64,000 nt of DNA. Origin: Salinispira pacifica (GTDB taxonomy: Bacteria; Spirochaetota; Spirochaetia; DSM-27196; Salinispiraceae). Both the position numbers and the translations under genes were made by a program. The notes below the pieces were generated by a model, which ran no database searches, was not told the origin of the DNA, and saw only the letters and a list, made by a program, of their open reading frames with translations. The first letter of the stretch is position 1, and each line of letters starts with the position of its first letter. The DNA is taken from the NCBI RefSeq assembly GCF_000507245.1, contig NC_023035.1, positions 1,067,001 to 1,131,000 on the forward strand, given 5' to 3'. Below are positions 18,639-26,830 of the stretch, piece by piece.

Positions 18639-20219
18639 ATGTTGAGCGCAGCGGAGATTGAACAGTTACCAGACGCAGTCAAGACCCATATAACCGCACT
18701 GGACTCCCGACTTGCTGAGCGCGAACTAGAAATCGAAGACCTTCAGGAACAACTTAAACTGGCCCGGTTTCGAAAGTTCGCCCGCACCAGCGAGTCCGCT
18801 TCTGACCTACTGCAGACGATGCTGTTTGAAGAGTCGCAGGTCGCCTCGACACCGGCAGATGATACGGATGCCACAGACACAGTTACAACAGTCACGTCTC
18901 ATACCCGAAAGAAACGGGGGCGAAAACCATTATCCGATGACCTACCGAGGGTCGATGTCATCCACGACATCCCGGAAGACGAGAAGCACTGTGGATGCGG
19001 TCATGAGCTCTCCAAAATCGACGAAGAAGTCAGTGAAAAACTGAAAACCATCCCCGAACAGTTTTTCGTCGAACGGCATATACGGCCCAAATATGCCTGC
19101 CGTAAATGTGAAGGTTCCGGGGACGAAGACAAACCGGTGTTCCGTATTGCTCCGGTTCCTCCGTCCATCATCCCTAAGAGTATTGTCACCCCGGAGCTTC
19201 TGGCATTCATTATTCAGAACAAGTTTGTCGATCATCTACCCTTTTACCGGCAGGAAAAGCGCTTTGAACGGGTTGGAGCGAGAATCAGCCGGCAGGATAT
19301 GTCAAATTGGCAACAGAAAGCGTACGAGCTACTGAAACCCTTTAAAACCCTCATGAAAGCGCAGATTCTGTCCGGATCGGTCGTTCAGATGGATGAAACC
19401 ACCGTCCAGGTCATGAATGAAGAGGAAAAATCCAATACCAGTAAATCGTATATGTGGCTCGCAAGAGGAGGCCCGCCTGATAAAAAGGTGGTGGATTATG
19501 AATATCACCGAAGCCGCGGGTCAGACTATGCAAAAAATTACCTCAAAGAATTCTCAGGCTACTTACAAACCGACGGGTATGTTGGATACGAAACAGCTCT
19601 CAAGAACCGGAACGATATCGTACATGTTGGCTGTATGGCTCATATTCGCCGGAAATTCTTCGAAGCAGGCAAGTCATCAAAGAAAGCCGGAAGCGCTCAT
19701 GAGGCGGTTTCGAAAATCGCCAAGTTTTACCGTATAGAGAAAGAACTGCGTAGCCTTGATCTGTTAGATGAAGAATTTATCTCTGAACGCAAGGCACGAA
19801 TTGCACCGGTAGCCAAAGATTTCAAAGCATGGCTCGACAAGAAAGCCCTGAGCATTCGCCCCACCAGTGCCACTGGTCAGGCAGTAAGTTATGCGCTCTC
19901 GCAGTGGGACAAGATCATGAAATATCTCGAACATCCTCAGCTCACCCCGGACAACAACAGTTCGGAAAATGCTATTCGTCCTTTTGTGCTTGGACGCAAG
20001 AACTGGCTATTCAGCGGGAGCCCACAGGGGGCAGAATCCTCCTGTTTCATGTTCTCGCTCATCGAGACTGCCAGACAGAATGGTTTGAACCCCTACGGCT
20101 ATCTGGTTCATGTATTCACCCGTGCACCAGAGATTGCCCTTTCTGGAAAATGGGAAGAATTACTGCCCTGGAACATTAAGGACGAACTCTTGGAAATGAA
20201 GTCGATTTTACAGGCTTAA
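18639..20219 (+). CDS. tnpC: IS66 transposase TnpC (DDE)
   Basis: Transposase of 526 residues. An N-terminal coiled coil (ALDSRLAERELEIEDLQEQL) leads to an RKFARTSES region. A zinc-binding stretch follows with CGCGHELSKI and YACRKCEG. The catalytic core has Asp in VQMDETTVQV (about 250), Asp in LQTDGYVGYE (about 310) and Glu in NNSSENAIRPF (about 441). The family C-terminus (GRKNWLFSGSPQGAESS) is present. It ends 12 bp before the right end of the element and is intact. Confidence 0.96.
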   Translation: MLSAAEIEQLPDAVKTHITALDSRLAERELEIEDLQEQLKLARFRKFARTSESASDLLQTMLFEESQVASTPADDTDATDTVTTVTSHTRKKRGRKPLSDDLPRVDVIHDIPEDEKHCGCGHELSKIDEEVSEKLKTIPEQFFVERHIRPKYACRKCEGSGDEDKPVFRIAPVPPSIIPKSIVTPELLAFIIQNKFVDHLPFYRQEKRFERVGARISRQDMSNWQQKAYELLKPFKTLMKAQILSGSVVQMDETTVQVMNEEEKSNTSKSYMWLARGGPPDKKVVDYEYHRSRGSDYAKNYLKEFSGYLQTDGYVGYETALKNRNDIVHVGCMAHIRRKFFEAGKSSKKAGSAHEAVSKIAKFYRIEKELRSLDLLDEEFISERKARIAPVAKDFKAWLDKKALSIRPTSATGQAVSYALSQWDKIMKYLEHPQLTPDNNSSENAIRPFVLGRKNWLFSGSPQGAESSCFMFSLIETARQNGLNPYGYLVHVFTRAPEIALSGKWEELLPWNIKDELLEMKSILQA

Positions 20220-20231
20220 ATTTACGCTTAC

Positions 20232-20239
20232 GCTTGAAT
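20232..20239. repeat. IS66 target-site duplication, right copy
   Basis: GCTTGAAT, matching 17870-17877. It restores the 30-nt 3' portion of CRISPR repeat 31, including its -35-like and -10-like elements. Confidence 0.92.
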
Positions 20240-20853
20240 CAGATCTTTGAAATGGTAGAATCTCTACTTGCCATCTGTCAATCATTTCTTTGTTGTGGCT
20301 TGAATCAGATCTTTGAAATGGTAGAATAAATCTGGTGAAAAAAGTAGCCGGAAAGGAGTTGTGGCTTGAATCAGATCTTTGAAATGGTAGAATGCGGAGG
20401 TAATAGTTATTAAGACCCAGATAGTTGTGGCTTGAATCAGATCTTTGAAATGGTAGAATTTTTGGAAAGTATTCATAAATAGAGTCTTCGTTGTGGCTTG
20501 AATCAGATCTTTGAAATGGTAGAATCAGGAATCAGTAAACCCATGTCTCCGGTACGTTGTGGCTTGAATCAGATCTTTGAAATGGTAGAATAAGGGGGAA
20601 ATTTATGCCGATTAATGTTAAGTTGTGGCTTGAATCAGATCTTTGAAATGGTAGAATCCTTGCCGTTGACGGAAGCACGACGACACGTTGTGGCTTGAAT
20701 CAGATCTTTGAAATGGTAGAATTAATTATAATGATTATATAGGTGGTCCTAGTTGTGGCTTGAATCAGATCTTTGAAATGGTAGAATTTGGCTTTTTGAA
20801 AGGTTCCCCGGCCTTGCGTTGTGGCTTGAATCAGATCTTTGAAATGGTAGAAT
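20232..20853 (+). CRISPR. CRISPR array, second segment (3' part of repeat 31 plus repeats 32-40)
   Basis: Continuation of the array after IS66. The 3' part of repeat 31 ends at 20261. Full repeats start at 20292, 20358, 20424, 20490, 20556, 20622, 20687, 20752 and 20818. Spacers are 30 bp, except two of 29. All nine full repeats match the consensus, including the last one (20818-20853), so no terminal degeneration is seen at this cas-proximal end. Total for the locus is 40 repeats and 39 spacers. Confidence 0.97.
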
Positions 20854-20904
20854 ACATGGTTCGCAAACTACTTGGGCACAAAGAATTAAAGCTGATCCAT
20901 TTCA

Positions 20905-20956
20905 TTTTTTTTGGCAATTGCATTGAATTTTTATTAGTGTGATTGCCATTTTTTTT
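20905..20956. terminator. Bidirectional terminator between CRISPR array and cas2
   Basis: TGGCAAT (20912-20918) pairs with ATTGCCA (20942-20948) across a 23-base loop. T-runs lie on both outer sides (TTTTTTTT at 20949-20956 and 20906-20912). It could end array transcripts from the left and the cas9-cas1-cas2 transcript from the right. Confidence 0.6.
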
Positions 20957-20958
20957 CA

Positions 20959-21297
20959 TTAAAACATCTCCAATTGGGAAGGGGTTTGGGGCATGGACGT
21001 GGCTGCTTTCCCTGTAAAATTTTCGATAGCAGAGTACTGCTTATCGGTTAAACTAAAAATACTCACCTGCCCGGAGCCCGGCAACATTGCCGAAATACGA
21101 CTTTTATGAACTTCAACCGATTCATTGCTTGTGCAAGCTCTCATATATACAGAATACTGAAACATGGTGAATCCATCACGCAGCAAGTCTTTTCGAAAAT
21201 CACTGGCCACTTTCCGTTCCTGCTTTGTATTCGTGGGTAAATCAAAGAATACTACTATCCACATAATTCTATAGGCACTGATTGCCCCATGTCCCAT
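20959..21297 (-). CDS. cas2: CRISPR-associated endonuclease Cas2
   Basis: Cas2, 112 residues, scaffold of the Cas1-Cas2 spacer-integration complex. The ferredoxin-fold start WIVVFFDLPTNT carries the conserved Asp. Next come the R-K-D helix (FRKDLLRDGFTMFQYSVYMR) and the C-terminal GQVSIFSLTDKQY typical of type II Cas2. The start at 21297 lies two bases after the cas1 stop with AAGAAG upstream. It is the last gene of the cas9-cas1-cas2 operon. No csn2 or cas4 follows, which fits subtype II-C. Confidence 0.95.
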   Translation of the reverse strand: MGHGAISAYRIMWIVVFFDLPTNTKQERKVASDFRKDLLRDGFTMFQYSVYMRACTSNESVEVHKSRISAMLPGSGQVSIFSLTDKQYSAIENFTGKAATSMPQTPSQLEMF

Positions 21298-21299
21298 GG

Positions 21300-22202
21300 C
21301 TATAGCTTCTTGAATTTTGGAAACATCGGCTTCATTGTTTTGTCAGTGAAATGTCGTGCAATAGATGCCGTTGTCAGGCTCAGACCATTGCTTAAAGGAC
21401 GTTTCTTTTCAGGAAAATATACATCCCGGGTAAGGGCATTTAACATATCAGCTTTGTCCTCCTTTGTAAGATCAGCCTTATTCAATAATCGGTCCGGTGT
21501 AGTTGTTTGAAGTACTTGTGCATCTACGAATGGACGATAGGGTTCCATAATGTCATCAGCCAGTGCAAAACTGTTATATTGATTCCTATGGTGAATACCA
21601 ATAGTAGGAAGAAGTCCGGATCCGCTAAGCGAACGGGCTACTGCTGCCCGCAGAATTGCATAGCCATAATTCAGTTTTTTGTTAGCTAACAAGTCCCTGT
21701 TTGAACGCGTGTATCCCTCCGGCATCACAGTCTTCCAGTAGGATTTAGCAGCAACCGCTTCTCTATTGGTTGAATCATCGCTCTTTACCTCTTTGCTGCA
21801 TGCACGGAGTAGCTCTGGTATTTGAAGCTTGCTAAATTCAGCCACGGCTATCTGATTGCGGATTTTTCTCTCGACTATGTGTTTCCATAATGCCTTCTTT
21901 ACCGGTTGCTTTACTTCGATCTGTGATCGCTGTAATTCATGTTGAAGATGGTGTGAATCCAGGTTTAATACCATTCCGGTTGGCATGTGTTTACTATTGC
22001 AGTAGATGATAGCCGCATTATTTTCCAAAAGGGTTGCAACAAGTGATTGGGAGTATGCAATTTGTGGGTTATCCAGGACTAGGAAGCCGATATCTTCAAT
22101 GGGTGCTGAAGTGATCAGCTCATGGTCTGAAAATGCCTCAAGTTGATTATTGGCCTGCTTGAGGTATACAGGTTTGCTGAAGTAGAGGGTTCGTTTGATC
22201 AT
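21300..22202 (-). CDS. cas1: CRISPR-associated integrase Cas1
   Basis: Type II Cas1 of 300 residues that integrates new spacers with Cas2. The N-terminal beta domain begins MIKRTLYFSKP. Metal ligands are visible as Glu in NREAVAAKSYWKTV, His in GIHHRNQYNSFALADD, and the following Asp/Glu in DDIMEPYRPFVD. The ATG at 22202 overlaps the cas9 stop (ATGA), with GGAGG ten bases upstream inside cas9; the longer frame from 22262 lies wholly within cas9 coding DNA and is rejected. Intact. Confidence 0.96.
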   Translation of the reverse strand: MIKRTLYFSKPVYLKQANNQLEAFSDHELITSAPIEDIGFLVLDNPQIAYSQSLVATLLENNAAIIYCNSKHMPTGMVLNLDSHHLQHELQRSQIEVKQPVKKALWKHIVERKIRNQIAVAEFSKLQIPELLRACSKEVKSDDSTNREAVAAKSYWKTVMPEGYTRSNRDLLANKKLNYGYAILRAAVARSLSGSGLLPTIGIHHRNQYNSFALADDIMEPYRPFVDAQVLQTTTPDRLLNKADLTKEDKADMLNALTRDVYFPEKKRPLSNGLSLTTASIARHFTDKTMKPMFPKFKKL

Positions 22203-25200
22203 TCTAAATTCACCTCCCCGGTGGTGGCTACCTTGACTCTTAACGGATTTTGTTCCTTCCAAGCTTTGAAGCTTTGTATCCCGAGGTAGTACGGCTCAAA
22301 ATCTCGATCCAATGTGCTTTCTGTATGAAGGCGGAAGCAGTAATACATTGAAGACAACTTCTGTACCCGGTATAGATGCCGTGAGACAAGCTCCTGGGGA
22401 AGATCTCCCTGCAGCTGCTCATCACCTAATCCAAGCAAAAACGTATCGTTTATGTGAAGGGTGGTAATAATCTTACCGGGTTCCGGAAGCTGATAAACGC
22501 TTTTCCCAGCAAGTCTTGCCTGAACAGCATCCCAGAAAGTAACCGGGTGTTCTTTATAGTTGCCGTCTGAATCACGGTATATGATGAATGCGTAGTTATT
22601 GCGTGGGTTCACGTACTGGTTTATACCTGTATGCCATTGCACTGCATTACCCAGGTTCTCCCTGATTCTCACCTTCTTTATTGGATTTCCGGGCTTACCG
22701 GAGCTTGGCATTATAACCTGGTAATCATTACCCTTTGTAAACCATTCACCTTTTACTTTTTCTTTCTCATCAATGGAGTAACCATTTTCTTCGACGAACG
22801 TTCGAAGAATTTCATGTGTGCCAGCATCAGCAATTTTACTCAGAGAAGTCAAATCTGTTATTTGCTTTCGAACGTGGTATCCCGGTTCATCACTTCCCGG
22901 TATATAGTGCTTACCGTAAACAGTGTCCTTGTGCAGTTGACCCCGCACACTCATGCCTTGGGATACATATGTGCGTCCATTAAGTCTTGTGTTCTTTTTT
23001 ATTCTCTTGATTATTTCCCTATTTTGGCGATGAACCACCAGAATGCTGTTAATTGAATTTAATGCATCGGCTCGAAAGTTGTCCCAGGGTAACGGGAACT
23101 GTGGCTTAGGAGCGCTGTAGCGCTGTCTTTTCTTGATCTTTAAAAAATATCCGCTAAGTTCCCGCAACTGCCCCGTATTCAGTAGGGCTATTGTCAGAGC
23201 ATCTATGGCGTGATGTCGATGATCCATACGGTTTTTTCCGGGGTTAAATACAAGACTCCCGTCTTCCTGGAACACAAAACCGGAAAGGACATTTTTTCCC
23301 TTTCCGTTTTTAGGTTTTATGTTCTTTTTCGGATAAAAACGCATATCCCGTGGTTCACAGTTAGCTATAGCGAATGCGGGGCCGGATGGGGTTCCTTCAG
23401 GAGCATCCAAAGCTATTCTGAAATTGCTTTCCGCGGTAAATCTGTAGCTTTGGTCAATTTTACCCTTAATGAGGAACTGATGTTCCGCTATTGCAGGAGT
23501 AGGTGTAAACATCCGCACGACCTGAAGTATCTCCTGAAGGTCTAATGGGATAATCAAAGCAGATTTATTATCTTGAGGGGGGATATCGAACAGACACTTT
23601 CGTTTGTCGATAAAAGCTTCAACTTTTCCATCCCTATGCTTGGTTCGTTTAATCAATAGCTCATTTTTACCCGGCTTTTCCCCTCTCTTCTCCCAACGAA
23701 GTTCTCCATTCACGGGTATATTCACCCAATATGGGGCATTATCATCATATTCTCCAGGGGGAAGCATCAGTTTAACAGGCAAGGAATTCAACATGAGAGA
23801 TGGTGACTCGCGATCTTTTACCTGAGCACGGCCTTTCAGCCAGATGGATTTGGTATCTTGTGAGGGTAGTTTTGAGAATAAAGGGAGATATTTTTCAACT
23901 GATAATAGTGAGTAAACCATCCACCCGGGAGAATCGTATGTACGATGCTCTACACTTACTTCTCGTGTTTGGCTTTGCCCTGTAAATTTACGATCAACTT
24001 TGAATATGCCGTTTTTCATTTCTCCACTTATAAGGATATCAGATGCCCGTATCGCTGGAGGAGGGAGTTCCTGTTCGCTTAGTTCGATAATGACCCCGTC
24101 GTCATTCATTACCGCCCAATACATTCCTGCATTTCCTTCGAAATTGGTTTTGATTGGAGGTGATAGTATTGAGTTTAGCCCCCACATTCTTCTGACTTTT
24201 GCTGTCAAGCTGCCCGGGAAAACATAGACTTGATCACAAATTGTGGAAAGATAATCCCGTGCAGCCTTGCTGATGTAGCGAGTATCATTGAGCTGTCTCT
24301 GTAAAAATGCTTCTGGCTCGTAATCACGGGTGGATACAAATCGCTTTGCTTTTTCGTAAGGTAGAAGTGTAAAGGCTCTTGCCTTCACTACTTCCCAGTG
24401 ATCGGGATCAGATTTATAAAACTGGTACGGCGTTTTCTCTCCTTTTTTTCCATTTTCTTCGGCGATGCAAAGGGTTTTATTGCTCAGGCTGTCGTCCAGG
24501 GAAATACTATATGGGATTATGTGCTCTACTTGAACCTTGTTGTCGTTACCAAATACATCGGTTATAGCCAAGGATTGACCTGTGTAGGGGCATTGAACAC
24601 TTTGACCTTGAACGCTGTTCTGTATCTCCTTGTAAAGAATATACTTTTGGATATTTTCACGGCTGGGTGAAAGACCGAATTTTTGCAGTTCAATTTTTGC
24701 ATCGTTGTTTCGCTCTGCCCGCTGATTATTCTCCCAATGCATTCGTCTGCGCACATCTCTCGGGAGCTTCAATTCCCGGGCAAGTTCCACTTTGATTTTA
24801 CTGAATTGCTCTCCGTCAGGGAGATATTGCTCTACGAGAGTGTTAACGAGTGTTCGCAGTTCCTGCAATGCTTGCTGTACAATAGGGTTGCGAAGGTTTG
24901 GTAGTTCACTGAGATAGTAACGATTGTTCTGGACACTCATCTCCTGACTGTGATGGTACAACTTATACGTCTGATTCATGGAAATGTTGAATGTCTGCAT
25001 AACATATTCCCGAAGCGCATCAGTGAAACTTTGGTTCACATCCCGGTTATTTTTTTCTTTCAATTTGGAAACGTGTGAAATGATTTCATCAGCATTTGCA
25101 TCAAATGATTTTTCACCTATCACACGCCTGATTCCGGCAAATATTACTGCGTCATTGTAAAGCATCCCCATCTGAAGAAATGGATTGATATTTCGTACCG

Positions 25201-26575
25201 CCTTCAGAGAGAGTGAGCTGTAATCGGTGTTTATCTTGTATTTGTTAAGCTGCTCAATGGAAACATCAATGTTATAGCTTCTTTGAAACTTCTCTTTGAG
25301 TTTTTCGCTTTTATCGTAGAACACGAGATCGTTCCAGATAGAATGGAAAAGTTCCCAATCAATATTTTCAACGTTAGAAGTGTCCGTCACCTTGGAAATA
25401 AAGGCAGTTGTCGGGCTGCCGGGAACTTTATGATCATCTGCATAATTGAATTGCACTCCAGTTTTTTGAATCTTCTTTTTTAAATCGCTCATCTTAACTG
25501 CTTTATCTTTTGAGAGAAGAAGAATGATTACATCTTTGCGATCAGTCTCGTTTAGTTTTTCCCCCGCTCCGTACTCGATTTGATTGGCAAATTGCATAGC
25601 TCTGTAGTATTCAAACTCAGGGTGAGATATCTGGCATACTGACTTTCTTTTCTCGTAGCGGCATTTGCTCAGGAGATGCTTTTGCGATTTCAATGGTTTC
25701 TGGTAGAAAAGAATTCCTTTGTCTGGATTGCCAAGGTAATCCTTCAAGCTCACAGTTTGTTCGCGGCAGATAAAATCACCCTCGATTTCGAACGAAATTC
25801 CAGCCTTTTTATATGCTTGAAGCTTGCGCCTGTGTTCACTGCTCCCGGCTGGTCCGTAGTACCGCTTGTTTCTGCTATGTACAGTCTCATTTTCAAGTCC
25901 AAGCTTTCCTGCCTGACGTTCCCAAATTTTATTGAATTCGTCTACATACCAGTTGCGGAGGGTGTAACGCCCTCGTAATCGTTCATTGCCATCAGACTTA
26001 ATCCGGAGTGAATTCAAGTACTCACCAAGGGTTGCATATTGTTGAAGAAGATTTTTTGTCTCATCTACACCGACGGTGTCTTCATTCCCTTTGTATAGAG
26101 CACCATCTTCATTACTTTTACGTCCGGTTTTGAACCCCCTATGATGAATTATGTGATAGAGGATTCTTCCAAACTCGAACCGGGAAATGTCTTCATGCAA
26201 TGCCCTATCTCTCAACTCGTATGGATTTAGTTTTAACCAAGAATTAAATTCGGATGAGGATGGAAATTCTTGTTTCTTTCCTTTCCGGTATTTTGCATAA
26301 CTTTCAAGTTCATCTTTGCTCAAGGGACACATTTTGAAGTCTACGAGTGTTCTCAATAAGACTATTCGACGCTGCTTTCTCCTGAGTGTCTGTCTCCGAG
26401 CCTGGCGGGATAAACGGCGATCCTGGTTCTTATATGATTCCTTCCCGGTTCCAATATCCGTGGCAGCACCAGGGAAAACTCTCACTCCGGTCTTGATTAT
26501 GTTCTGTTGTTCTTCATCCACCAGCGCCCAACCAAGGGAGCTGCTACCTAAATCCAATCCAAGGGTGTAAGGCAT
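22199..26575 (-). CDS. cas9: CRISPR RNA-guided endonuclease Cas9 (large, II-C-like)
   Basis: Cas9 of 1,458 residues from ATG 26575, where AGAGG lies six bases upstream (the adjacent ATG at 26578 is possible). RuvC-I is YTLGLDLGSSSLGWA with the catalytic Asp at residue 8. The Arg-rich bridge helix is near 50-75 (RRLSRQARRQTLRRKQRR). RuvC-II is KVELARELKLPRD near 597. HNH is VQVEHIIPYSISLDDSLSNKTL near 680 (catalytic His and Asn). RuvC-III is HRHHAIDALTIAL near 1122. The C-terminal region has VRGQLHKDTVYG, as in II-C proteins. It is far longer than the 1,000-1,100 residues common in II-C but near the length of large Bacteroidota proteins. All nuclease residues are present. The gene is visibly AT-richer than its metabolic neighbours. 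Confidence 0.97.
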   Translation of the reverse strand: MPYTLGLDLGSSSLGWALVDEEQQNIIKTGVRVFPGAATDIGTGKESYKNQDRRLSRQARRQTLRRKQRRIVLLRTLVDFKMCPLSKDELESYAKYRKGKKQEFPSSSEFNSWLKLNPYELRDRALHEDISRFEFGRILYHIIHHRGFKTGRKSNEDGALYKGNEDTVGVDETKNLLQQYATLGEYLNSLRIKSDGNERLRGRYTLRNWYVDEFNKIWERQAGKLGLENETVHSRNKRYYGPAGSSEHRRKLQAYKKAGISFEIEGDFICREQTVSLKDYLGNPDKGILFYQKPLKSQKHLLSKCRYEKRKSVCQISHPEFEYYRAMQFANQIEYGAGEKLNETDRKDVIILLLSKDKAVKMSDLKKKIQKTGVQFNYADDHKVPGSPTTAFISKVTDTSNVENIDWELFHSIWNDLVFYDKSEKLKEKFQRSYNIDVSIEQLNKYKINTDYSSLSLKAVRNINPFLQMGMLYNDAVIFAGIRRVIGEKSFDANADEIISHVSKLKEKNNRDVNQSFTDALREYVMQTFNISMNQTYKLYHHSQEMSVQNNRYYLSELPNLRNPIVQQALQELRTLVNTLVEQYLPDGEQFSKIKVELARELKLPRDVRRRMHWENNQRAERNNDAKIELQKFGLSPSRENIQKYILYKEIQNSVQGQSVQCPYTGQSLAITDVFGNDNKVQVEHIIPYSISLDDSLSNKTLCIAEENGKKGEKTPYQFYKSDPDHWEVVKARAFTLLPYEKAKRFVSTRDYEPEAFLQRQLNDTRYISKAARDYLSTICDQVYVFPGSLTAKVRRMWGLNSILSPPIKTNFEGNAGMYWAVMNDDGVIIELSEQELPPPAIRASDILISGEMKNGIFKVDRKFTGQSQTREVSVEHRTYDSPGWMVYSLLSVEKYLPLFSKLPSQDTKSIWLKGRAQVKDRESPSLMLNSLPVKLMLPPGEYDDNAPYWVNIPVNGELRWEKRGEKPGKNELLIKRTKHRDGKVEAFIDKRKCLFDIPPQDNKSALIIPLDLQEILQVVRMFTPTPAIAEHQFLIKGKIDQSYRFTAESNFRIALDAPEGTPSGPAFAIANCEPRDMRFYPKKNIKPKNGKGKNVLSGFVFQEDGSLVFNPGKNRMDHRHHAIDALTIALLNTGQLRELSGYFLKIKKRQRYSAPKPQFPLPWDNFRADALNSINSILVVHRQNREIIKRIKKNTRLNGRTYVSQGMSVRGQLHKDTVYGKHYIPGSDEPGYHVRKQITDLTSLSKIADAGTHEILRTFVEENGYSIDEKEKVKGEWFTKGNDYQVIMPSSGKPGNPIKKVRIRENLGNAVQWHTGINQYVNPRNNYAFIIYRDSDGNYKEHPVTFWDAVQARLAGKSVYQLPEPGKIITTLHINDTFLLGLGDEQLQGDLPQELVSRHLYRVQKLSSMYYCFRLHTESTLDRDFEPYYLGIQSFKAWKEQNPLRVKVATTGEVNLE

Positions 26576-26591
26576 CATTTACCTCTCATAG

Positions 26592-26619
26592 TTGACAAAA
26601 TATCTAAATGTATTATAAT
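26592..26619 (+). promoter_or_regulatory. tracrRNA promoter
   Basis: TTGACA (26592-26597) and TATAAT (26614-26619) are separated by 16 bp, both perfect consensus, giving a start near 26626. The -10 lies in the palindrome ATTATAAT (26612-26619), so the minus strand also reads TATAAT (26617-26612) as a candidate cas9 -10. In that direction TGGAAA (26640-26635) would be a 4-of-6 -35 at 17 bp. Confidence 0.8.
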
Positions 26620-26625
26620 TCAAAT

Positions 26626-26703
26626 ATCTGATTCTTTCCACAATAAGGCTATACGCCGAAGTGCGGAAAGCACTATTGCCCTGCCTAGGCAGGGCGTTTT
26701 TTT
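26626..26703 (+). ncRNA. tracrRNA
   Basis: Trans-activating CRISPR RNA predicted from pairing. The plus strand at 26621-26644 is an anti-repeat, complementary to repeat positions 1-24: 1-7 pair (one G-U), 8-10 form a 3x3 internal loop, 11-19 pair, 20 mismatches and 21-24 pair. The probable transcription start (about 26626) trims the outermost five bases. Downstream follow AATAAGGC as in Neisseria-type tracrRNA, a small GGC/GCC hairpin, a hairpin AGTGC/GCACT (26660-26673), and terminator GCCCTGCC-TA-GGCAGGGC (26678-26695) with seven Ts. Divergent from cas9. Ends are inferred. Confidence 0.88.
26678..26703 (+). terminator. Rho-independent terminator of tracrRNA
   Basis: Perfect 8-bp stem GCCCTGCC/GGCAGGGC with a two-base TA loop, followed by G and TTTTTTT. 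It forms the 3' hairpin of the tracrRNA. The remaining 127 bp to the stop of the racemase gene (26704-26830) is AT-rich and holds no gene I can support. Confidence 0.85.
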
Positions 26704-26830
26704 CTATTCCCTAAAAAACGAGTCACTTGATCTTTATTTTTGTGAATAAGTGAATAAAAAAGAAAAACTATTCCTGAATAGAGCAATGTGATCATACTAT
26801 AGATAAAATAAAACCCAATTCTCTATCTTT

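Larger units (their letters stand above)
17878..20231 (+). mobile_element. IS66-family insertion sequence inside CRISPR repeat 31
   Basis: A 2,354-bp element carrying tnpA, tnpB and tnpC in the standard order. The left end reads GTAACCGTCAATTTA; the right end, reverse-complemented, reads GTAAGCGTAAATTTA (13 of 15 identical), and both begin GTAA as IS66 ends do. It is flanked by the 8-bp duplication GCTTGAAT. All three frames are open, so the copy looks recent and potentially active. Removing the element and one duplication restores a perfect 36-bp repeat. Confidence 0.96.
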
